DNA of 64,000 bases, from positions 1 to 64,000 of the forward strand of contig JBFWUN010000005.1 in the NCBI GenBank assembly GCA_050247235.1, read 5' to 3'. Each line of letters begins with the position of its first letter. Position 1 is the first letter of the stretch. Under the pieces are notes generated by a model, which did no database searches, was not told where the DNA came from, and saw only the letters and a list, made by a program, of their open reading frames with translations. The translations under genes and the position numbers were made by a program. The DNA comes from CAIKBL01 sp050247235 (GTDB lineage: Bacteria; Pseudomonadota; Gammaproteobacteria; Ga0077536). Positions 1 to 9,707 of this stretch are shown piece by piece.

Positions 1-245
1 ACAAAATGCGGGTGTCGGACCTGGTTTCCAAACGCCGCAACCGGTCCATTGCACGACCACGCCAGATCGCGATGGCGTTGTCGAAGGAACTGACCAATCA
101 CAGCCTCCCTGAAATCGGCGAGGCCTTCGGTGGCAGGGATCACACGACCGTGATTCATGCGTGCCGAAAAATCAATGAGTTACGTAGGGCGGAGAGCCGA
201 ATCAACGAGGACTATGTCAATCTCGAGCGGATACTGAGCAGTTGA
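1..245 (+). CDS. dnaA: Chromosomal replication initiator DnaA, C-terminal fragment
   Basis: Only the last 81 or so codons are present because the gene runs off the left edge. They cover domain IV, the DNA-binding helix-turn-helix that reads DnaA boxes. The signature stretch GGRDHTTVIHACRKI is intact near residues 43-57 of the visible part, preceded by RPRQIAMALSKELT. The reading frame is open from the edge, so the ATG at position 6 is an internal methionine. The gene is followed by dnaN, recF and gyrB in the classical order, which places the window next to the replication origin. Confidence 0.97.
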   Translation, partial: KMRVSDLVSKRRNRSIARPRQIAMALSKELTNHSLPEIGEAFGGRDHTTVIHACRKINELRRAESRINEDYVNLERILSS

Positions 246-428
246 CCGGAAAAACTGTGAACTTGTTGTGGACGATCGGGGGCGGTGCAGGTTATCCACA
301 GGTTTATTCCAGGTTACCCGCTTGGAAGAGTGACTCAATGAATTATTTATCTATATGAAAGATATAATAAATTTTTGGTTTTTCACTTCCGCCGCGTGGC
401 TAAACACAGCTACAGAATCACACTACAC
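246..428 (+). promoter_or_regulatory. dnaA-dnaN intergenic region with DnaA box and AT-rich tract
   Basis: This 183-base spacer contains a perfect DnaA box, TTATCCACA, at 292-300. A strikingly AT-rich stretch follows at about 336-378 in an otherwise GC-rich window. A TATAAT hexamer at 363-368 can serve as the -10 box of a dnaN promoter, although I see no good -35. The combination could be part of the origin or an autoregulated dnaN promoter. In several gammaproteobacteria an origin lies upstream of dnaA, which is outside this window, so an origin role here is inference. Confidence 0.5.
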
Positions 429-1532
429 ATGAAGATCAGTATCGATCGCGAACACCTGCTTGGCGCGCTGCAGGCAGTCGCCAATGTCGTGGAGCGACGG
501 CAGACCCTCCCGATCTTGAGCAATGTGTTGATCTCCGTTGACGAAGGCAACTTGAGCATCACGGCGACCGACATGGAAGTGGAAGCGATCGCCCGGGTGG
601 AGGCCAGTGTCGGCCGAGGCGGTGCCCTGACCGTCCCTGGTCGAAAACTGCTCGATATCTGTCGCTCATTGCCGGCACAGTCCCTGATTGTCATCGAGGA
701 GAAGGACAAGAAACTGCGCATCCAGTCGGGCCGCAGCCGGTTTGTCCTGTCGACGTTGCCGGCAGCGGAGTACCCCACCGTGGGGTATGCCGCTGAGGAA
801 GTGACGTTCGCCACCGAAAGCGCTGCATTGCAACAACTCATTGCATCCACGCAGTTTGCGATGGCGCATCAGGATGTCCGGTATTACTTGAACGGCCTGC
901 TGCTGGAATTGCTGCCAAATGCAATCAAGGCAGTTGCAACTGACGGGCATCGACTGGCGCTCAACGAAGTCTCCACGTCGATTCAGTTGACCGAGCTCCG
1001 GCAGTTGATCGTCCCGCGAAAAGGGGTGATGGAAATTCAAAGACTTGCAACACATGCCCAGGAGCCATTGCAGGTGGGAGTCGCCGCCAACGTGTTGCGG
1101 ATCGGTTCTGCTCACCAGACCCTGACGATCAAGCTCGTGGACGGCAAGTTTCCTGACTACGAACGCGTACTGCCCAAAGGTGGGAACAAGGTTGTGGTCG
1201 CAGACCGCGAGCAACTCAAAGCCGCACTGCAGCGCACATCGATCCTGTCGAACGAGAAATTCCGAGGGGTCCGGCTCAACCTGTCCCGCGGCTTGCTGAA
1301 GGCCTCGGCGCATAATCCAGAGCAGGAAGAAGCCGAAGAGGAAATCGAGGTCACGTACGATGGAGAAGGCCTGGAGATTGGGTTCAACGTTTCCTATCTC
1401 CTTGATGTATTGAGTGTTTTAGGGTCAGAGAACATCCAGCTGATATTATCGGACGCGAACAGCAGCTGCCTTATCGAAGAAGCTGGAACTGAATCCATGT
1501 CGAGATATGTCGTGATGCCGATGCGACTCTGA
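429..1532 (+). CDS. dnaN: DNA polymerase III subunit beta (sliding clamp)
   Basis: The product is 367 residues, the usual length for the beta clamp that tethers DNA polymerase III to DNA. The N-terminus MKISIDREHLLGALQAV and C-terminus YVVMPMRL are characteristic of the family, and three clamp subdomains of about 120 residues each fit the length. The ATG at 429 was chosen because it matches the usual family N-terminus; an upstream TTG at 375 in the same frame would add 18 residues with no family resemblance. recF begins 25 bases after the stop, so the two are probably co-transcribed. Confidence 0.97.
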   Translation: MKISIDREHLLGALQAVANVVERRQTLPILSNVLISVDEGNLSITATDMEVEAIARVEASVGRGGALTVPGRKLLDICRSLPAQSLIVIEEKDKKLRIQSGRSRFVLSTLPAAEYPTVGYAAEEVTFATESAALQQLIASTQFAMAHQDVRYYLNGLLLELLPNAIKAVATDGHRLALNEVSTSIQLTELRQLIVPRKGVMEIQRLATHAQEPLQVGVAANVLRIGSAHQTLTIKLVDGKFPDYERVLPKGGNKVVVADREQLKAALQRTSILSNEKFRGVRLNLSRGLLKASAHNPEQEEAEEEIEVTYDGEGLEIGFNVSYLLDVLSVLGSENIQLILSDANSSCLIEEAGTESMSRYVVMPMRL

Positions 1533-1557
1533 GCGCGGAGCCGCACGCCGGATCGCG

Positions 1558-2634
1558 ATGAAAATCCAGCGGCTCCGGGTGAGCGACCTCCGGTGTGTCG
1601 CGTCCTTGGACATTGTCCCCGGAGAGCGACTCAATCTTTTCTGGGGCCCGAATGGCAGTGGCAAAACGACGATCCTGGAGGCCTTGAGCATCCTGGCGAG
1701 TGGACGATCGTTCCGCGGGGCACGAGGGAATGACCTCATCTCCCGCGGCAAGCACTTCTTTGCTTTGCGTGCCGACGTCGTGAAAGAAGGCGTTCCTGAG
1801 GCCTTCGCAATCAGGTTCTCAAAGAGCGCCGAGCAGACGCGCATCGAGCTCGACGGTTCACCGATCTCCAGCGCATCAGTGCTCGCCCGCGCGTTGCCCC
1901 TTCTGCTGGTTGAACCAGCAAGTTTCGGGATCGTGGAGGGTGCACCGAAGCTGCGACGCGCGATGATCGATCGCGCCGTGTTTCACGTGGAACCCGAGTT
2001 TCTGGAAACGTCCCGACGCTACGGCTACGCGCTGAGCCAGCGCAATCGACTGCTCAAGAGCAAGTCGCGACCCTCCGAGTTGCTTTTCTGGTCTGACCAG
2101 CTTGCGTCAGCAGGACAGGTTATCGATGCGTCCCGCCGACGCTGCATCGATCACTTGAATCACGTGCTCGCCGATGACCGACTGCTCTCCGAGCGCATGG
2201 GCGCCATTCAGCTGGATTACCGCTCTGGTTGGCCAGCCGGTCTCTCGCTTGACGAAGCGCTCGAACGAAACCTGTCTCACCAGTTTTCAGCCGGCGCCAC
2301 GCCCTATGGCCCGCACAAGGGTGAACTGCTGATCAAGGCGGCCGACGAGGCGCTTGCCCGCTTTGCCTCACGTGGCCAGGTCAAAACCGTGGTGATTTCT
2401 CTGGTCACCAAGCTTGCGCGGTATCTTGCCGAATCCCTCGGCGTGACTCCGGTTCTTCTCATTGATGATTTTGCTGCGGAACTCGATAACGCCATGCGCG
2501 GGTTAGCGTTTACAATGCTGGCAGAAACGCAATCCCAAGTATTTCTCACTTCCATCGAGAATCCCGGATTTTCTGATCAGGCCGCTGTGACGGCGTTCCA
2601 CGTGGAACGTGGAACTGTCACATCGACCCACTGA
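1558..2634 (+). CDS. recF: DNA replication and repair protein RecF
   Basis: This 358-residue protein is an SMC-like ABC ATPase that helps load RecA at single-strand gaps. The Walker A motif GPNGSGKTT lies near residues 30-38, and the C-terminal half has LLIDDFAAELD, the Walker B region. It starts with MKIQRLRVSDLRC, typical of RecF. Its 3' end overlaps the upstream part of the gyrB region without overlapping the chosen gyrB start. Two palindromes resembling parS lie inside the coding sequence, and both encode the residues FHVE. Confidence 0.96.
   Translation: MKIQRLRVSDLRCVASLDIVPGERLNLFWGPNGSGKTTILEALSILASGRSFRGARGNDLISRGKHFFALRADVVKEGVPEAFAIRFSKSAEQTRIELDGSPISSASVLARALPLLLVEPASFGIVEGAPKLRRAMIDRAVFHVEPEFLETSRRYGYALSQRNRLLKSKSRPSELLFWSDQLASAGQVIDASRRRCIDHLNHVLADDRLLSERMGAIQLDYRSGWPAGLSLDEALERNLSHQFSAGATPYGPHKGELLIKAADEALARFASRGQVKTVVISLVTKLARYLAESLGVTPVLLIDDFAAELDNAMRGLAFTMLAETQSQVFLTSIENPGFSDQAAVTAFHVERGTVTSTH
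1979..1994. other. parS-like centromere site 1, inside recF
   Basis: The 16-mer TGTTTCACGTGGAACC matches the ParB-binding consensus TGTTNCACGTGNAACA at every defined base except the last. The 14-base core GTTTCACGTGGAAC is a near-perfect palindrome centred on CACGTG. ParB sites cluster near the origin in many bacteria, and this one is within about 2 kb of the dnaA end. parA and parB are not in the window. Confidence 0.7.
2594..2609. other. parS-like centromere site 2, 3' end of recF
   Basis: The 16-mer CGTTCCACGTGGAACG is a perfect palindrome whose inner 14 bases, GTTCCACGTGGAAC, match the parS core reported for pseudomonads. It is followed directly by a second half-site GTGGAAC at 2609-2615. 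It lies about 0.6 kb from the first parS-like site and within the last codons of recF. Two such sites in one gene near the origin make chance unlikely. Confidence 0.75.
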
Positions 2635-2662
2635 ATCACCGACCATCGACCAACCGGCGCCT

Positions 2663-5062
2663 ATGTCCTCCACATACGATTCAAGCAGTATCAAGGTCCT
2701 GAAGGGCCTGGAAGCCGTTCGCAAACGACCCGGCATGTACATCGGGGATACGGATGACGGCACTGGCCTTCATCACATGGTTTTCGAAGTCGTCGACAAC
2801 TGCGTCGACGAGGCGCTTGCCGGCTACTGCACCGAAATCACCGTCAGCGTTCATCCTGACAACTCCGTGACCGTTTCCGACAACGGTCGCGGCATCCCCG
2901 TCGACATGCACGCCGAGGAACAGCGTTCCGCTGCGGAGGTCATCATGACCACGCTGCATGCCGGCGGCAAATTCGACGACAACTCGTACAAAGTCTCCGG
3001 CGGCCTGCACGGCGTGGGTGTCTCGGTCGTCAATGCACTTTCAGATACGCTCAGGCTTACCATCTGCCGCGACGGCTACGAGTGGTTCCAGGAATACCGC
3101 GAAGGCGAACCCGTCGAGCCTCTCAGTCAAGTTCAACCTTCTTCTGCGCGCGGAACTTCCGTCACGTTCATTCCGAACCCGCGTATTTTCAAGAACATCG
3201 ACTTCCAGTACGAAACGCTGTCCAACCGCCTCCGCGAACTTGCGTTCCTGAATTCCGGCCTGAAGATTCACCTGCGCGACGAGCGCGACGGTCGGCACGA
3301 CGCCTTCGAATACATCGGAGGAATTGCTGCGTTCATTGCCCATCTGCACAAGACGCGTACTGCACTCCACCCGACCATCGTCCACATTACGGGTGCCAGG
3401 GACGGCGTACAGGTCGAGGTCGCGCTGCAGTGGAACGATTCCTACCAGGAAAACATCTTCTGCTACACGAACAACATTCCGCAGCGCGATGGCGGAACGC
3501 ACCTTGCCGGATTTCGCGCGGCGCTGACGCGCACGATCAACTCGTATTTCGAAAAGGAAGGAATTCTTCAGAAGCAGAAGATCAACGTATCCGGCGAAGA
3601 CGCCCGCGAAGGACTCACGGGCATACTCTCCATCAAGGTGCCGGATCCGAAGTTCTCATCGCAGACCAAGGAGAAGCTCGTTTCCAGCGAAGTGAAACCG
3701 GCAGTGGAATCCGTGTTCGCAGAGCACTTCGCCAGTTTCCTGCTCGAAAAGCCGCAGGAGGCCCGCGCAATCACCGGCAAGATCATCGAAGCGGCGCGTG
3801 CCCGCGAAGCCGCCAGGAAGGCGCGAGAACTGACCCGTCGCAAAACCGCGCTGGACATCGCAGGTCTTCCCGGCAAGCTCGCCGACTGCCAGGAACGCGA
3901 TCCGACGCGCTCCGAATTGTTCATTGTCGAGGGTGATTCGGCCGGCGGATCCGCCAAGCAAGGGCGGGATCGCAAGAACCAGGCGGTGCTTCCCCTGAAG
4001 GGGAAGATTCTCAACGTGGAGAAAGCCCGGTTCGACAAGATGCTTTCGTCCGCGGAGGTCGCCACGCTGATCACGGCACTCGGCTGCGGTATCGGCAACG
4101 ATGAATACGACCCGGACAAACTGAGGTACCACCGAATCATCATCATGACCGACGCAGACGTCGACGGTTCACATATCCGCACGTTGCTGCTGACGTTCTT
4201 CTTTCGCCAGATGCCGGAGCTCCTTCGTCGTGGCCATGTCTATATCGCGCAACCACCGCTCTACAAGGCCAAGAAGGGCAAGCACGAACGCTACCTTAAG
4301 GATGATGCCGCGCTCGAAGAGTACCTGCTGGAACTCGCTCTGCAGGACACTGCCTTGTATGCCGGTGACACCAAGGTCCCCGCGGATGAAGTGACCAGTC
4401 TCGGTGAACGGTACCTGCAGCTCAAACGGCTGGTCGAGCGTCTTGCGCGACGCTTCGATCCCACCGTCCTGAACGTCCTCCAGTTCACCAGCCCGTATGC
4501 GCACCCCGACAGTCGCGTCGAGGAGTACCTGCAAGGATGGACGACGGAAATCAATGAAGTCATTCGCCGGCAGCTCGGTTCACTCGGAACCCTGCGCGCC
4601 CAGCTGGAGTTCCAGCAGCCGGAAGCGTGGCGTATCCGCTTCGACCTGACCACGCACGGAGTCGAGCGCCAGCTGTACCTGGACAGGGATTTCTTCCGAT
4701 CTTTCGAATACCGCCAGCTCTGCACGCTTAGCGCCGCGCTCGATGAACGGCGCAGCGTCCTGCGCGTTGAGCGCGGGGACGATTCTGCGACGGTGAGCAC
4801 TTACCGTGGGGCACTCGAATGGCTTCTCCAGGATTCCAAGCGGGGTATCGCCATCCAGCGCTACAAGGGACTGGGCGAAATGAATCCCGACCAGCTGTCC
4901 GAGACGACGATGAATGTCGATACGCGCCACCTGCTGCAGGTGAGAATCGAAGACGCAGTCCTCGCCGACGAGATTTTCTCGACCCTGATGGGCGACCAGG
5001 TCGAACCGCGTCGGGAATTCATCGAGAAGCATGCGCTCACGGTCACGAACCTCGATACCTAG
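2663..5062 (+). CDS. gyrB: DNA gyrase subunit B
   Basis: The 799-residue product is the ATPase subunit of DNA gyrase, which introduces negative supercoils. The GHKL ATPase N-terminus shows VRKRPGMYIGDT and VVDNCVDEALAGYC. The TOPRIM region shows EGDSAGGSAKQGRDR and DADVDGSHIRTLL, and RYKGLGEMNPDQL is near the C-terminus. The ATG at 2663 gives MSSTYDSSSIKVLKGLEAV, the family N-terminus; an in-frame upstream ATG at 2609 overlaps recF and the parS-like site. Length and motifs are intact. Confidence 0.98.
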   Translation: MSSTYDSSSIKVLKGLEAVRKRPGMYIGDTDDGTGLHHMVFEVVDNCVDEALAGYCTEITVSVHPDNSVTVSDNGRGIPVDMHAEEQRSAAEVIMTTLHAGGKFDDNSYKVSGGLHGVGVSVVNALSDTLRLTICRDGYEWFQEYREGEPVEPLSQVQPSSARGTSVTFIPNPRIFKNIDFQYETLSNRLRELAFLNSGLKIHLRDERDGRHDAFEYIGGIAAFIAHLHKTRTALHPTIVHITGARDGVQVEVALQWNDSYQENIFCYTNNIPQRDGGTHLAGFRAALTRTINSYFEKEGILQKQKINVSGEDAREGLTGILSIKVPDPKFSSQTKEKLVSSEVKPAVESVFAEHFASFLLEKPQEARAITGKIIEAARAREAARKARELTRRKTALDIAGLPGKLADCQERDPTRSELFIVEGDSAGGSAKQGRDRKNQAVLPLKGKILNVEKARFDKMLSSAEVATLITALGCGIGNDEYDPDKLRYHRIIIMTDADVDGSHIRTLLLTFFFRQMPELLRRGHVYIAQPPLYKAKKGKHERYLKDDAALEEYLLELALQDTALYAGDTKVPADEVTSLGERYLQLKRLVERLARRFDPTVLNVLQFTSPYAHPDSRVEEYLQGWTTEINEVIRRQLGSLGTLRAQLEFQQPEAWRIRFDLTTHGVERQLYLDRDFFRSFEYRQLCTLSAALDERRSVLRVERGDDSATVSTYRGALEWLLQDSKRGIAIQRYKGLGEMNPDQLSETTMNVDTRHLLQVRIEDAVLADEIFSTLMGDQVEPRREFIEKHALTVTNLDT

Positions 5063-5181
5063 GGTCGCGCCGCTCCCCGGCCCGTCGTAAGCCAAGGCGG
5101 CAGCCAATCCGCCGGATTCAGCGTCGCCCCGCGAATCGGCGCGGAGTGATCGGGTTTCGTGTCACGGATCCTGGCGGCCTG

Positions 5182-5877
5182 TCACCGCCATTCGCGGATT
5201 GCCACCGCGAAGGCTTCCACGGCATCAGCCCCCGCAGATAGCAACGCTGTTGCTGTTGCTTCCAGTGTCGCACCAGTCGTCACCACGTCATCGACGACCC
5301 CGACGCGAAGACCCTGGAGCGGGATGTCCACGGCAAACGCCCGTGCGAGGTTTCGTCTGCGGGCCTGCCGACCCGAACGTTGCTGCGGCCGCTGCCAGCC
5401 TTGCCGCCGCAGGATCCCGGTGGCCAACGGCACGCCAGTTTCCCGCGCGAGCTCGCGCGCGATCCAGACCGCGTGGTTGTGCCCGCGGGAGAGTACCCGC
5501 AAGGCCGGCATCGGGACCGGTACCAGAACGTCCGGGAGTTCTACGCAGGACTGTCTCACGGTGGCGCCGAGCAGGCGCCCGAGAACTCTGCAGGTTCCGG
5601 TTTCTCCACGGTATTTCGCTCGCCTTATCAAGTACTTGACAGGGTCTTCGTACTGGAATGCGACAGTCAGGCTGACCATCGGCGGCGGCGCCCGTGGTGC
5701 TTCCTCGACCCAGGGCAGATCCGACAGGCACCCGGCGCAAATTGTGCGGCGCGGACCCGGTTCGTGACCCATGCACAGCAGGCATCGGTGCCGCCCGAGG
5801 CGCTGCGGAATCGTCGACCAGTTGTTAAGGTTCAACCCATCCGCTAGGGTTGACAGCCAGGCGGGGAAGTCGTGCAC
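5182..5877 (-). CDS. comF: ComF family protein (phosphoribosyltransferase-like)
   Basis: The 231-residue product has the ComF layout: an N-terminal zinc-finger-like set of cysteines (CLLCMGH, CAGC) and a C-terminal phosphoribosyltransferase fold with the PRPP-binding loop VVDDVVTTGATL near residues 190-201. ComF proteins are linked to DNA uptake in naturally competent bacteria, and the exact reaction is not established. The gene is divergent from bioB, an arrangement common in gammaproteobacteria. The GTG at 5877 is the longest start; a start further inside is possible because the inverted repeat at 5832-5853 lies within the first codons. Confidence 0.85.
   Translation of the reverse strand: MHDFPAWLSTLADGLNLNNWSTIPQRLGRHRCLLCMGHEPGPRRTICAGCLSDLPWVEEAPRAPPPMVSLTVAFQYEDPVKYLIRRAKYRGETGTCRVLGRLLGATVRQSCVELPDVLVPVPMPALRVLSRGHNHAVWIARELARETGVPLATGILRRQGWQRPQQRSGRQARRRNLARAFAVDIPLQGLRVGVVDDVVTTGATLEATATALLSAGADAVEAFAVAIREWR
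5832..5853. promoter_or_regulatory. Inverted repeat between comF and bioB, possible biotin operator
   Basis: TCAACCC at 5832-5838 and GGGTTGA at 5847-5853 form a perfect 7-base inverted repeat with an 8-base spacer. The right arm continues as GGTTGACAG, close to the GGTTTACAA half-site bound by the biotin repressor BirA. The left half-site at the expected distance (TTGTTAAGG at 5822-5830) is poor and the spacing of 17 is a little long. The position upstream of bioB fits an operator, but the match is weak. Confidence 0.3.
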
Positions 5878-5923
5878 GTGACGTCCTTGTCATTCGTGAA
5901 TTCCACGTACGGGAGATTAATGG

Positions 5924-6925
<1,002 letters not shown>

Positions 6926-6928
6926 CAC

Positions 6929-8110
6929 GTGCCGTTCGCGCGCTTTCACGAGGCGCTGGCGCTCATTGCGCGTGAGGGTCGCACGCGCACGCTGGAGACC
7001 AACCGCATCGCTCAGGGCGTGGAGATCGAGATCGAAGGTCAGCGACTGCTGAACTTCTGCAGCAACGACTACCTGGGCCTGGCCGGAGATCCCCTGCTCG
7101 CGGCAGCACTCGCCGAAGGAGCGCGCCGCCACGGCGTGGGGGCCGGCGCCGCCTCGCTGCTGTCCGGGTACAGCGCCGCCCATCACGCGCTCGCCGAGAA
7201 GCTCGCGGCCGTCACCGGTCGCAGCCGCGCGCTGCTCTTCTCGTCTGGCTACCTTGCGAACATCGGACTTCTGACCGGGCTCGTCGAGCGTGACGATCGC
7301 GTGTACTCCGACACACTCAATCACGCGTCCCTGATCGACGGTGTACGCCTCGCGCGCGCGCACAACCTGCGATATCCGCACACGGATGCGGCCGCGCTCG
7401 ACCGGCAGCTCGATTCGCCGCATGCTGGCGCCACGTGGATCGTGACCGACGGGCTCTTCAGCATGGACGGCGATCTCGCACCGTTGCCGCAGCTTGCGGC
7501 GAGCGCGCGCCGCCACGGCGCGATCCTCGTCTGCGACGATGCCCACGGTTTCGGCGTGCTCGGCGCCGGCCGTGGGACGCTCGCACACTTCCGGCTCGAC
7601 GAAACCGCGGTACCGCTGCTGGTGGTGACGTTCGGCAAGGCGCTCGGCACTGCGGGCGCCGCGATACTCGGCCCGGATGTGCTGATCGAGACGTTGCTGC
7701 AGCGTGCCCGCACGTTCATCTACGACACCGCGTCACCACCGGCACTCGCATACGCCACCACCGTGGCGCTCGATCTCGCGCTCGGCGACGACGCGCGCCG
7801 GGCTCGTCTGACCCGCAACGTAACGCACTTCAGACAACGCGCGGGTGCGTACGGCATTCCGCTCGCCCCTGGCACCAGTCCGATCCAGCCGCTGATGGTC
7901 GGTGAAGGTGCGGATGCGCTCGACCTGTCTGCCCGCCTGCGCGCTGCCGGCTTCTACGTGCGTGCCATCCGGCCGCCGACGGTGCCGGCCGGCACCGCGC
8001 GACTGCGCATATGCCTCAGCGCCGGCCATGAGATCTCACATATCGATCGCCTCGCCGACGCGCTCGAGGCGCATCGCGGCCGCTTCAGGTCGTTCACCCC
8101 CGATGCCTGA
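6929..8110 (+). CDS. bioF: 8-amino-7-oxononanoate synthase
   Basis: The 393-residue PLP enzyme condenses pimeloyl-ACP with alanine to give 8-amino-7-oxononanoate. The PLP lysine is K237 in TFGKALGTAG, and DDAHGFGVLG near residues 203-212 is the cofactor-binding aspartate/histidine region. NFCSNDYLGL near residue 42 is the usual substrate loop. It begins with GTG three bases after the bioB stop. Its 3' end overlaps bioC by 8 bases, suggesting translational coupling. Confidence 0.96.
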   Translation: MPFARFHEALALIAREGRTRTLETNRIAQGVEIEIEGQRLLNFCSNDYLGLAGDPLLAAALAEGARRHGVGAGAASLLSGYSAAHHALAEKLAAVTGRSRALLFSSGYLANIGLLTGLVERDDRVYSDTLNHASLIDGVRLARAHNLRYPHTDAAALDRQLDSPHAGATWIVTDGLFSMDGDLAPLPQLAASARRHGAILVCDDAHGFGVLGAGRGTLAHFRLDETAVPLLVVTFGKALGTAGAAILGPDVLIETLLQRARTFIYDTASPPALAYATTVALDLALGDDARRARLTRNVTHFRQRAGAYGIPLAPGTSPIQPLMVGEGADALDLSARLRAAGFYVRAIRPPTVPAGTARLRICLSAGHEISHIDRLADALEAHRGRFRSFTPDA

Positions 8111-8984
8111 CGCTTCGCCGTTCGCACTGTCGCCGGTGGCCGTGCGCCGCGCGTTCGCGCGTGCGGCCGCGCGCTTTGACGAGCATGCGGTACTTCACCG
8201 TGAAGTCGCCGACAGGCTGGACGAACGGCTTGCCTACATGCAGCTTCGACCCGCGGTGGCCATCGATCTCGGGGCGGGCACCGGCTATGCCGGGCGTTTG
8301 CTCGAACGTCGCTACCGCCGCGCGGACATCCTGCTGGTGGACATCGTTCCCGGTATGCTTGGCGTCGCGCAACGACGCCGTCGCTGGTTCGCGCGCAGCC
8401 GCCCGGTATGCGCCGATGCGGCACGGCTGCCGCTTGCGGATGAATCGGTCGACCTGGTGCTGTCCAATCTCGCGTTCCCGTTCTGCGCGCCGCTCGACCC
8501 GGTCATCGCGGAATGCCGCCGGGTGCTGCGGACCGGTGGACTGATGTTGTTCTCGACGTTCGGACCCGCGACCCTGCAGGAGCTGCGCGCGGCGTGGGCG
8601 CGCGTCGACGCAGATGCGCACGTGAACGTATTTCTCGACATGCACGATGTCGGCGATGCGCTCATTCGCGAGGGGTTCGCGTCCCCGGTGATGGATCGCG
8701 AGAACATCGTGCTGACGTACCGGACGCTCGAGGCACTGGTGCGCGACCTGCGCGGGACCGGCATGCGCAACAGTCTTGCCGCGCGGCCGCGCACGTTGCG
8801 CGGCCGCCGCCGCCTCGCGGCATTGCGCGAAGCCTACGAATCTCTGCGCCGCGACGACGTTCTGCCCGCCACGTTCGAAATCGTGTTCGGGCATGCCTGG
8901 AAACCCGCGCCTGACGCCCGGCCGCAGGACGGCAGCACCGTCGCGACGTTTCCACTGCGCAACCTGCAGCGTCGTCAGCCGTGA
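8103..8984 (+). CDS. bioC: Malonyl-ACP O-methyltransferase
   Basis: The 293-residue SAM-dependent methyltransferase caps malonyl-ACP as a methyl ester so that fatty-acid synthesis can build the pimeloyl chain. SAM motif I is IDLGAGTGYAGRLL near residues 57-70. The N-terminus has the BioC-typical FARAAARFDEHAVLHREVA. The ATG at 8103 overlaps the bioF stop; a much longer open frame upstream is a shadow of bioF. The partner esterase BioH is not in the window. Confidence 0.92.
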   Translation: MPDASPFALSPVAVRRAFARAAARFDEHAVLHREVADRLDERLAYMQLRPAVAIDLGAGTGYAGRLLERRYRRADILLVDIVPGMLGVAQRRRRWFARSRPVCADAARLPLADESVDLVLSNLAFPFCAPLDPVIAECRRVLRTGGLMLFSTFGPATLQELRAAWARVDADAHVNVFLDMHDVGDALIREGFASPVMDRENIVLTYRTLEALVRDLRGTGMRNSLAARPRTLRGRRRLAALREAYESLRRDDVLPATFEIVFGHAWKPAPDARPQDGSTVATFPLRNLQRRQP

Positions 8985-9691
8985 ACTATTTCATTGCGGG
9001 AACGGACACCGGAGCCGGCAAGACGGCCGTGACGGCAGGCCTGCTCGCCGCCTGGCGTTCCCGTGGACGGCGGGTCGCCGGCATGAAGCCAGTGGCAGCT
9101 GGAACCGACGCTGTCGGCCGCAACGAGGACGTGGATGCGCTCGCCGCCGCGTCCACACCGGGGCTCCCCGCCGCCGCGCTCAATCCCTACCTGTTCCCTG
9201 CGCCGACCTCTCCGCACGTGGCGGCACGTCTCGCCGGCGCGCGCATCGACGTCGCGCTGCTCGATGCCGCGTACGCGACGCTGGCCGCCGCCACGGACCA
9301 GCTCCTCGTCGAAGGCGCCGGCGGGTGGCGCGTGCCCCTGACGGATGCCGTGCTGATGTCCGATCTGGCGCGTCGCTGGCAGCTTCCCGTGGTACTGGTG
9401 GCCGGGATCCGCCTCGGCGCGATCAATCACACCCTGCTGACGGTCGAAGCCATCGCGCGCGATGGCTGCCGCCTGCGGGGCTGGATAGCGAACGTCGTCG
9501 ATCCCGTCTATGCCTACGCCGATGCCACGATCGACACGCTGATCGCGCGCATCGAGGCGCCCTGCCTCGTGCGCCTGCCGTTCGTGCCCGGACTTCGCTC
9601 CGCAGGACTTGCGGAGCGGTTGACGGACGTCGCCTCGGCGCTCGAAGATCCGGCCACGTTGCCGGACCGGTCGACCCGGACCGCCTTCTAA
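8981..9691 (+). CDS. bioD: ATP-dependent dethiobiotin synthetase
   Basis: The 236-residue enzyme closes the ureido ring of dethiobiotin using ATP and carbon dioxide. The P-loop GTDTGAGKTAVT is at residues 8-19, and VEGAGGWRVPL near residue 110 is the second family signature. The start is GTG overlapping the bioC stop by 4 bases (GTGA). It ends the biotin operon. bioA is not seen nearby, so the diaminopelargonate step must be encoded elsewhere. Confidence 0.95.
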   Translation: MNYFIAGTDTGAGKTAVTAGLLAAWRSRGRRVAGMKPVAAGTDAVGRNEDVDALAAASTPGLPAAALNPYLFPAPTSPHVAARLAGARIDVALLDAAYATLAAATDQLLVEGAGGWRVPLTDAVLMSDLARRWQLPVVLVAGIRLGAINHTLLTVEAIARDGCRLRGWIANVVDPVYAYADATIDTLIARIEAPCLVRLPFVPGLRSAGLAERLTDVASALEDPATLPDRSTRTAF

Positions 9692-9707
9692 CCGACCGTT
9701 CACCGTG

